Assembly: GCA_002382605.1 (NCBI GenBank)
Contig: DFYG01000006.1
Span: 16,631-26,742 of the forward strand
From: Synergistaceae bacterium UBA4088
GTDB lineage: Bacteria > Synergistota > Synergistia > Synergistales > Thermovirgaceae
Length of the DNA stretch: 10,112 nt
Reading direction: 5' to 3'
The notes under the pieces were generated by a model. That model saw only the letters and a program-made list of their open reading frames with translations. It was not told the DNA's origin and did not search any database. Below are positions 5,731-10,112 of the stretch, in pieces. Every line of letters begins with the position of its first letter. Positions within the stretch are counted from its first letter, which is position 1. A program made the position numbers and the translations under genes.

Positions 5731-6927
5731 ATGAAAGTGCTTGTATTGAACTGCGGCAGTTCCTCGCTGAAGTACCAGGTATTCGACATGAAGAATGAAG
5801 AGGTCCTTGCTAAGGGGCTTGTCGAAAGAATTGGCATTGACGGCTCCAGGATCAAACATGAAAAGACCGGTAAGGACGCTTACAAAATGGATGTTGCAAT
5901 ACCCAACCACAAGGTGGGTATCAAGGTTGTTCTTGAAACGCTTCTTGACGGGGACCAGGGAGTTCTTGAGAACCTTGAAGAACTCCGTGCGGTTGGCCAC
6001 AGAGTCGTTCACGGAGGAGAGAAATTTGCCCGATCGGTAGTGATAGACCAGGAAGTCCTGGATGTCGTTGAGGAGTGTGTGCCTTTGGCACCCCTGCACA
6101 ACCCCGCGAATCTCATGGGCATAAGGGCGATGATAGAAGCACTTCCGGATGTTCCCCAGGTGGCTGTTTTTGACACGGCCTTTCATCAGACAATGCCCGA
6201 TTACGCCTATACATACGGCCTCCCGTTCCATTACTATGAAAAACAGAGGATCCGACGTTATGGATTCCACGGAACCAGTCATTTCTACGTTGCGAACAGG
6301 GCCGCGGAGATGCTTGGAAAACCCATCGAGGATCTGAAGATAGTCACATGTCACCTTGGGAACGGAAGCTCCATTACAGCGGTAAAGGGTGGCAAATCGG
6401 TTGATACAAGTCTTGGGTTTGGCACCGTTCCCGGCGTATTGATGGGAACCAGAAGTGGGGATATCGACCCGACCGTGGTACTTTACCTTATGGAGCAGGA
6501 TGGGATCGACCCGAAATCAATGAGCCATATTCTTCACAAAGAGAGCGGGATCCAGGGTGTATCAGGCATTAGCAGCGACCTTCGTGATGTCGAGGAAGCT
6601 GCCTCGAAGGGCAACCCGAGAGCGGCACTTGCACTTAACATCCTCTGTTACGGTATAAGGAAACATATCTGCGCCTACGCGGGGGCAATGGGCGGGATAG
6701 ACGCCATTGTCTTTACAGCCGGTATCGGGGAGAATAGCAAGACTGTTCGGGAAATGACCTGCAAGGAGCTCGGATTCCTTGGGGCCAGGTTCGACCGGGA
6801 AAGGAACAACGTCAGGAGCGAAGAAGCCTTTATCAGTGAGCCGGGTTCTCCGGTTAGCATTCTGGTTGTTCCCACGAACGAAGAACTTGTAATAGCACGT
6901 GACACCCGGGATCTAGGTATCAGGTAG
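5731..6927 (+). CDS. ackA: acetate kinase
   Basis: AckA transfers phosphate between acetyl phosphate and ADP, giving acetate and ATP in fermentation. The 398-residue protein is full length and its active-site residues fall at the numbering used for the Methanosarcina thermophila enzyme: Asn7 in VLNCGSSSLKY, Arg91 in GHRVVHGG, His123 in PLHNP, Asp148 in FDTAFHQTMP, His180 in YGFHGTSH, Arg241 in MGTRSGDIDP and Glu384 in PTNEEL. The phosphate and adenosine motifs HLGNGSS (208-214) and FTAGIGENS are also present. The ATG at 5731 has AGGAGGG 10 bases upstream (5714-5720). It is 9 bases from the DUF177 frame and probably heads an ackA-DUF177-rpmF operon. Together with the oxidoreductase at the left of the window it fits acetate-forming energy metabolism. 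Confidence 0.98.
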   Translation: MKVLVLNCGSSSLKYQVFDMKNEEVLAKGLVERIGIDGSRIKHEKTGKDAYKMDVAIPNHKVGIKVVLETLLDGDQGVLENLEELRAVGHRVVHGGEKFARSVVIDQEVLDVVEECVPLAPLHNPANLMGIRAMIEALPDVPQVAVFDTAFHQTMPDYAYTYGLPFHYYEKQRIRRYGFHGTSHFYVANRAAEMLGKPIEDLKIVTCHLGNGSSITAVKGGKSVDTSLGFGTVPGVLMGTRSGDIDPTVVLYLMEQDGIDPKSMSHILHKESGIQGVSGISSDLRDVEEAASKGNPRAALALNILCYGIRKHICAYAGAMGGIDAIVFTAGIGENSKTVREMTCKELGFLGARFDRERNNVRSEEAFISEPGSPVSILVVPTNEELVIARDTRDLGIR

Positions 6928-6936
6928 GCAATTTTT

Positions 6937-7566
6937 ATGCCCTGTGGGGATCGCAAAATGATCTTTCTGGAAAAACCTCAAAACTGGCAATGTTCTTTCG
7001 ATGGATCCGAAGTGATAGAATCGGGATCTTGTCTGAATTTTTTCTGGATGCTCCCCATCGACGGCGAAATCGAGCACTGGGGGCAGACATACTCCTTTAC
7101 GGAGAATGTTGCCGTTAAGGCTACTGTCGTTGGGGACAGCTCTGCCTTTACCGTAGATATCAACGTATCCGCCGACGCAACGGTTCCCTGTGCCAGGTGC
7201 CTTTCCGTAGCAACACTTGAAATTATCAGGGATTTCAGGTATTTTTATAGGCCGCTGGCGGTCGCTGCATCCTTCGAAGACGTAGAAGACGAAGATCTCG
7301 TGTTAGTTCAGAGCCTTGATGAAGAGATAGACATATCTGATCAGGTTTGGGAATCGCTTATTATTTCACTGCCTGAAAAAGTCCTCTGTTCTGCCGAATG
7401 TCGGGGTATCTGTCCATTTTGCGGACGAGTCAGGAACAAGGACGATTGCGGATGCTCCGGCGAGGCTATCGACCCGAGATTTGAGATTCTGGCAGACCGG
7501 AAGCAAGAAGATAGAGATAATGTTCCCGGGAAAGGAGGGAATCAAAGTGGCAACTCCAAAAAGTAG
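6937..7566 (+). CDS. DUF177 (YceD/YlbN-type) zinc-finger-like protein
   Basis: A DUF177 protein, the family almost always found directly upstream of rpmF and thought to act in 23S rRNA or large-subunit biogenesis (E. coli YceD, B. subtilis YlbN). The frame gives 209 residues. From ATG 6937 the Cys pattern is CARC (85-88) and a C-terminal cluster CSAECRGICPFCG (151-163) followed by CGC (171-173), the usual LCxxxCxGLCPxCG block likely to bind zinc. The middle is acidic (residues 114-136). The start is unsure: ATG 6937 has AGG 8 bases upstream, while ATG 6958 has GGGGATC 7 bases upstream and would start MIFLEKP; either removes or keeps only seven residues. The C-terminus is hydrophilic and overlaps rpmF by 20 bases. 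Its function has not been shown biochemically to my knowledge. Confidence 0.9.
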   Translation: MPCGDRKMIFLEKPQNWQCSFDGSEVIESGSCLNFFWMLPIDGEIEHWGQTYSFTENVAVKATVVGDSSAFTVDINVSADATVPCARCLSVATLEIIRDFRYFYRPLAVAASFEDVEDEDLVLVQSLDEEIDISDQVWESLIISLPEKVLCSAECRGICPFCGRVRNKDDCGCSGEAIDPRFEILADRKQEDRDNVPGKGGNQSGNSKK

Positions 7567-7756
7567 AACGTCACATAAAAGGACCAGTCAGAGGAAGGCC
7601 CAATTTCTGGGAGCATTGACGACCCCTTGCACCACCATTTGTCCTCATTGCGGAGAGGTTGCCCAGACTCACAGGGCATGCCCGGAATGCGGTTATTACA
7701 GGGGCAGACAGATCGTCGTAATTAAATCTGCCGCCAAGGAGAAGGCGGAATCCTGA
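7547..7756 (+). CDS. rpmF: 50S ribosomal protein L32 (zinc-binding form)
   Basis: L32 is a small protein of the large ribosomal subunit. The GTG start at 7547 has AAAGGAGGG 7 bases upstream and gives the canonical N-terminus MATPKSRTSHKRTSQRKA. The zinc ribbon CPHCGEVAQTHRACPECGYY provides Cys 32, 35, 45 and 48, so this is the Cys-rich, zinc-dependent form; an extra Cys28 lies just before. At 69 residues it is about 10 longer than common L32 because of a charged tail. An in-frame ATG at 7481 is inside the DUF177 gene and is not needed. The start overlaps DUF177 by 20 bases, suggesting coupling. A strong terminator follows. Confidence 0.97.
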   Translation: MATPKSRTSHKRTSQRKAQFLGALTTPCTTICPHCGEVAQTHRACPECGYYRGRQIVVIKSAAKEKAES

Positions 7757-7786
7757 TCCAGTCAATTTCCGGCAATATATCCGTTT

Positions 7787-7818
7787 ATCGAGGGGGACCC
7801 TTTAGGGTCCCCCTCGAT
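7787..7818 (+). terminator. strong hairpin terminator after rpmF
   Basis: ATCGAGGGGGACCC (7787-7800) pairs perfectly with GGGTCCCCCTCGAT (7805-7818) around a TTTA loop: 14 consecutive pairs, mostly GC. The following bases, CTTCCTTGTTG, are T-rich but not a clean T-run. It lies 30 bases after the rpmF stop and 9 bases before the fapR -35, so it should insulate the two operons. Confidence 0.75.
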
Positions 7819-7826
7819 CTTCCTTG

Positions 7827-7855
7827 TTGACCTGATCCATATCCTGCATTATACT
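7827..7855 (+). promoter_or_regulatory. sigma70-type promoter for fapR-plsX-fabH
   Basis: TTGACC (7827-7832, 5 of 6) and TATACT (7850-7855, 5 of 6) are separated by exactly 17 bases, the best promoter in the window. Transcription would start near 7862, leaving a leader of about 44 bases before the fapR ATG. Repeated CCWGMT hexamers run through and just downstream of it. Confidence 0.75.
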
Positions 7856-7889
7856 TCCTGATCATATAACCAGATACTAGAACCAGATA
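7831..7889 (+). repeat. five-copy CCWGMT array across the fapR promoter
   Basis: CCTGAT (7831), CCTGCT-like CCTGCA (7843), CCTGAT (7857), CCAGAT (7870) and CCAGAT (7883) start 12, 14, 13 and 13 bases apart. The last two are part of a 9-base direct repeat AACCAGATA (7868-7876 and 7881-7889); the first and third share CCTGATC followed by ATAT, with one extra C in the first. The copies span the -35 edge, the spacer and the transcription start, where an autoregulator would be expected to bind. The second copy is the least exact. FapR as the binder is an inference. Confidence 0.5.
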
Positions 7890-7905
7890 ACAAAGGAGAC
7901 AGGCC

Positions 7906-8520
7906 ATGAAACGATCCGACGGAAGAAAGGTGCGGCAGAGCCGGATAATTTCGGAACTGGAAAACAATCCCCTTTTTACCGATGAAGAGATCGCCGGAAA
8001 CCTTGGGGTGAGCATCAGCACTGTGAGGCTAGACAGAGCCGTGCTAGGGATTCCCGAAGTCCGGGAGCGGATGAGGACGATGGCCCGGCAGGCAGGAAGC
8101 AAACTCCGCTCACTCAAGCGCGAGGAGGTGATCGGGGATCTGCTGGATCTTCAGCCGGATGAATGGGCGCTTTCAACACTACAGACGACATCCGAGATGG
8201 CTTTTAGACACACCAATTTTGTCTCGGACCATTACATATACTCCATGGCAAGTTCTCTGGCCGTCGCGGTAATTGAGGCGGATATGGTAATACCAGGTTC
8301 GGCAAGGGTCAGATACAGGTTCCCGGCAATGGTAGGCGAACGATTGATAGCCCGTGCCAAGGTTGGTACGAAAAAAGGAAATAAATACGTTGTGAGCGTG
8401 AGAATCAAGGTTGGAGAGAAGGAAATTTTTACAGGAAGATTCATTACTGTGATCGAAGAGAGCGGTGATGGACCCTCAGTGAGGAACGAGGAGAGTGATC
8501 AAGGTGCTTTTGGCTCTTGA
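7906..8520 (+). CDS. fapR: FapR-family transcription factor of fatty acid and phospholipid synthesis
   Basis: FapR is a repressor of lipid-synthesis genes, released by malonyl-CoA in Bacillus. The 204-residue protein has an N-terminal winged-helix region (residues about 8-60, with FTDEEIAGNLGVSISTVRLDR as the helix-turn-helix, in two parts 24-36 and 37-44) and a C-terminal hot-dog thioesterase-like domain (about 85-185) with HYIYSMASSLAVAVIEADM (109-127) and GERLIARAKV (144-153). These match B. subtilis FapR blocks HHLFAQANSLAVAVID and GERVVAKAKV. Aligned to my memory of that protein, F99 is kept (Phe100), but R106 becomes Ser107 and G107 becomes Asp108. The ATG has AAAGGAGA 7 bases upstream. 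The gene leads the lipid operon and overlaps plsX by 26 bases, so autoregulation is likely. Confidence 0.9.
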   Translation: MKRSDGRKVRQSRIISELENNPLFTDEEIAGNLGVSISTVRLDRAVLGIPEVRERMRTMARQAGSKLRSLKREEVIGDLLDLQPDEWALSTLQTTSEMAFRHTNFVSDHYIYSMASSLAVAVIEADMVIPGSARVRYRFPAMVGERLIARAKVGTKKGNKYVVSVRIKVGEKEIFTGRFITVIEESGDGPSVRNEESDQGAFGS

Positions 8521-9511
8521 CGCGATGGGAGGGGACCACGGTCCGCTGGAAACATGTTCCGGGGCGATTATGGCGTGTGAGATGTTCCCCGATCTTGAAG
8601 TCGCTCTTGTAGGAGACACCGCGGCGATCGAGCCGCTGCTGAAATCCGTTTCCTCAGTGGCCCGAAGCAGGATTCACATGGTTCACGCAGAAGAGATGAT
8701 CTCCATGGACGAACCCCCCGCTGCCGCAATGAGGCATAAGAGGCATTCCAGCCTCAGGATAGCCATGCAGATGATCCGTTCGGGCGAGGCCGCAGGATGT
8801 GTCTCAGCGGGGAGCACGGGTGCAATTGTTGCGGGCGGCGTTCTTGTAGTAGGAAGGATCCCCGGCATAGACCGTCCAGGTCTCGGAGTTCCCCTCCCGG
8901 CAGTCGACAGGATATCTATGCTTATTGATGTCGGCGCAACTGTCCGCTGCAAGCCGGTAAACCTTTACCAGTTCGCCCTTATGGGCGATGTTTACATGAG
9001 GAAGGTCCTGGGAGTCCAAAGCCCATCCATAGGTCTGCTTTCAAATGGGCAGGAGGAGATCAAGGGTGACGAGCTGATCATTGAGGCCCGTGATCTTTTC
9101 AGGAAAAGCTCCCTTAATTTCATTGGGAACGTCGAGGGAGGAGGAATTCCTTTCGGAGTTGCCGACGTAGTAGTTTGTGAGGGGCTCACCGGGAACATCC
9201 TTCTTAAGTTCATTGAGGGCACAGGAGAAGCCATCTACTCCCTTATTCGCGAAGAATTCAACCGGCGCCTGCTCCCAAAGGTCGGTATGGTGTTCATGCT
9301 TCCGATGCTCAAGGATATATGGGGCCGTTTCAATTACGAGAATCTTGGAGGCACCCCGCTTCTTGGAGTAAACGGCGCTGTTATAAAGGCGCATGGGAGA
9401 TCCAGGGCCAAGGCTGTCTGCAGTGCTTTGAGAGTTGCCCGTGATTTTGTATCGAAAAATGGAGTTTCATCGATCGCAGAGGAACTTTCGGAAGGAGGTA
9501 CGATGGAATGA
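8495..9511 (+). CDS. plsX: phosphate acyltransferase PlsX
   Basis: PlsX converts acyl-ACP to acyl phosphate, the acyl donor for PlsY in phosphatidic acid synthesis, at the inner face of the membrane. The protein is 338 residues, normal for the family. It opens with LLALDAMGGDHGP (residues 5-17), the invariant N-terminal motif, and carries SAGSTGAIVAGG (105-116), LLSNGQEEIKG (202-212), DVVVCEGLTGNILLK (241-255) and GGTPLLGVNG (314-323). I list GTG 8495, which has GAGG 10 bases upstream; GTG 8504 (three residues later) has GAGGAG 10 bases upstream and is equally possible. The start lies inside fapR and the stop overlaps fabH as ATGA, so fapR, plsX and fabH are likely co-transcribed and coupled. 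Confidence 0.97.
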   Translation: MIKVLLALDAMGGDHGPLETCSGAIMACEMFPDLEVALVGDTAAIEPLLKSVSSVARSRIHMVHAEEMISMDEPPAAAMRHKRHSSLRIAMQMIRSGEAAGCVSAGSTGAIVAGGVLVVGRIPGIDRPGLGVPLPAVDRISMLIDVGATVRCKPVNLYQFALMGDVYMRKVLGVQSPSIGLLSNGQEEIKGDELIIEARDLFRKSSLNFIGNVEGGGIPFGVADVVVCEGLTGNILLKFIEGTGEAIYSLIREEFNRRLLPKVGMVFMLPMLKDIWGRFNYENLGGTPLLGVNGAVIKAHGRSRAKAVCSALRVARDFVSKNGVSSIAEELSEGGTME

Positions 9512-10112
9512 CGATTAAATTTGCTGTGCCGGTAGCCCTTCTGGGGACGGGCATGTATGTCCCCGAAAAGATAGTTACGAATGCGGATCTAGCCAAAATG
9601 GTCGACACCAGCGACGAATGGATCACCGAGAGAACCGGGATCAAAGAGAGACACATTGCCTCGGATGGCGAAGTGACTAGCCAGTTTGCCGCAAAGGCCG
9701 GGATGGAAGCACTCAAGTCGGCGGGTGTCTCCCCTGATGAGATCGACATGATACTTGTTGCCACAAATTCACCGGATACCCTCTTTCCAGGTGTGGGGCC
9801 CATTGTTCAGAACATGCTCAAGGCGACAAAGGCCGGCGCATGCGATATACAGGCCGGGTGCACAGGGTGTGTTTATGCGATGGTGCTTGCTTCTGCCGGG
9901 ATCGGATCAGGGCTGTGGGAAAAGGTTCTTGTGATAGGCGCGGAAGCTCTTTCGCGTATTGTAGACTGGAGCGACCGGAACACCTGCGTGCTTTTCGGTG
10001 ACGGGGCTGGTGCGGTTGTTCTGGGCGTCTCTGAAGACAAAAACGCTGTATTGGCCGCTGAACTTCACGCGGACGGCGATAAAGGTGATTATATTGCTTT
10101 CCCCGGTGGTCT
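9508..10112 (+). CDS. fabH: beta-ketoacyl-ACP synthase III, partial at right edge
   Basis: FabH condenses acetyl-CoA (or a branched acyl-CoA) with malonyl-ACP to start type II fatty acid synthesis. The first 201 codons are present. Motifs: LLGTGMYVPEKIVTN (residues 11-25), DEWITERTGIKERHI (36-50), ATNSPDTLFPG (85-95), DIQAGCTGCVYA (113-124) with Cys118 as the acylated nucleophile, and DRNTCVLFGDGAGA (about 157-170). The catalytic His and Asn lie beyond the edge. Residue 121 is Cys where E. coli has Phe in CAGF. The ATG overlaps the plsX stop by 4 bases, with AAGGAGG (9492-9498) 9 bases upstream. In related genomes the run normally continues with other fab genes and acpP; that cannot be seen here. 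Confidence 0.96.
   Translation, partial: MTIKFAVPVALLGTGMYVPEKIVTNADLAKMVDTSDEWITERTGIKERHIASDGEVTSQFAAKAGMEALKSAGVSPDEIDMILVATNSPDTLFPGVGPIVQNMLKATKAGACDIQAGCTGCVYAMVLASAGIGSGLWEKVLVIGAEALSRIVDWSDRNTCVLFGDGAGAVVLGVSEDKNAVLAAELHADGDKGDYIAFPGG

Noticed and set aside
5572..6354. Minus-strand open frame of 260 codons
   Set aside because: It covers the tmcAL start and the 5' half of ackA on the opposite strand; acetate kinase is unmistakable on the plus strand and this frame shows no motif.
7481..7546. N-terminal extension of L32 from ATG 7481
   Set aside because: L32 begins MAxPKxRTS, encoded from GTG 7547 with a strong ribosome-binding site; the upstream codons are within DUF177 in another frame.
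9121..9152. Purine-rich GGGAACGTCGAGGGAGGAGGA stretch, given here in short form, as an internal ribosome-binding site
   Set aside because: It lies inside the conserved plsX frame, encoding GNVEGGGIP, and no gene starts after it.

Overview
The window reads as chromosomal housekeeping DNA from an anaerobic, fermentative bacterium of medium GC content. The gene order (coaD, tmcAL/ylbM, ackA, DUF177, rpmF, fapR, plsX, fabH), the four-subunit 2-oxoacid:ferredoxin oxidoreductase and the free use of TTG, GTG and probably CTG starts suggest Synergistota. A clostridial Firmicute is the main alternative. This placement is an inference from gene content and protein flavour, not from a search. I see no mobile element, CRISPR array, tRNA or rRNA.

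Layout. (1) Positions 1-1766, minus strand: a porC-porD-porA operon (gamma, delta, alpha) that runs off the left edge; the TPP-binding beta subunit should lie just outside. (2) 1767-2067: a divergent intergenic region with promoter candidates for both sides. (3) 2068-4443, plus strand: a tightly coupled operon trmB-trmO-rsmD-coaD in which each junction is a 4-base NTGA stop/start overlap. It covers tRNA m7G46, tRNA m6t6A37, 16S rRNA m2G966 and coenzyme A synthesis. (4) 4511-5644, minus strand: tmcAL, tRNA(Met) cytidine acetate ligase, convergent with coaD and divergent from ackA. (5) 5731-7756, plus strand: ackA-DUF177-rpmF, closed by a perfect 14-bp stem terminator. (6) 7827-10112, plus strand: a clear sigma70-type promoter, then fapR-plsX-fabH, running off the right edge.

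How the genes fit together. The oxidoreductase and acetate kinase are two steps of ferredoxin-linked fermentation of 2-oxoacids to acetate with ATP gain; phosphotransacetylase, which would link them, is not in the window. TmcAL consumes acetate and ATP for tRNA modification and is divergent from ackA. FapR, PlsX and FabH form the regulated entry to fatty acid and phospholipid synthesis.

No wholly new system is visible. The points most worth a second look are: a five-copy CCWGMT array with 12-14 bp spacing through the fapR promoter; a FapR that appears to lack the malonyl-contacting Arg; a TrmB with Cys in place of the conserved Asp of its PDPW motif and a long C-terminal extension; and an RsmD whose only well-placed start is CTG.
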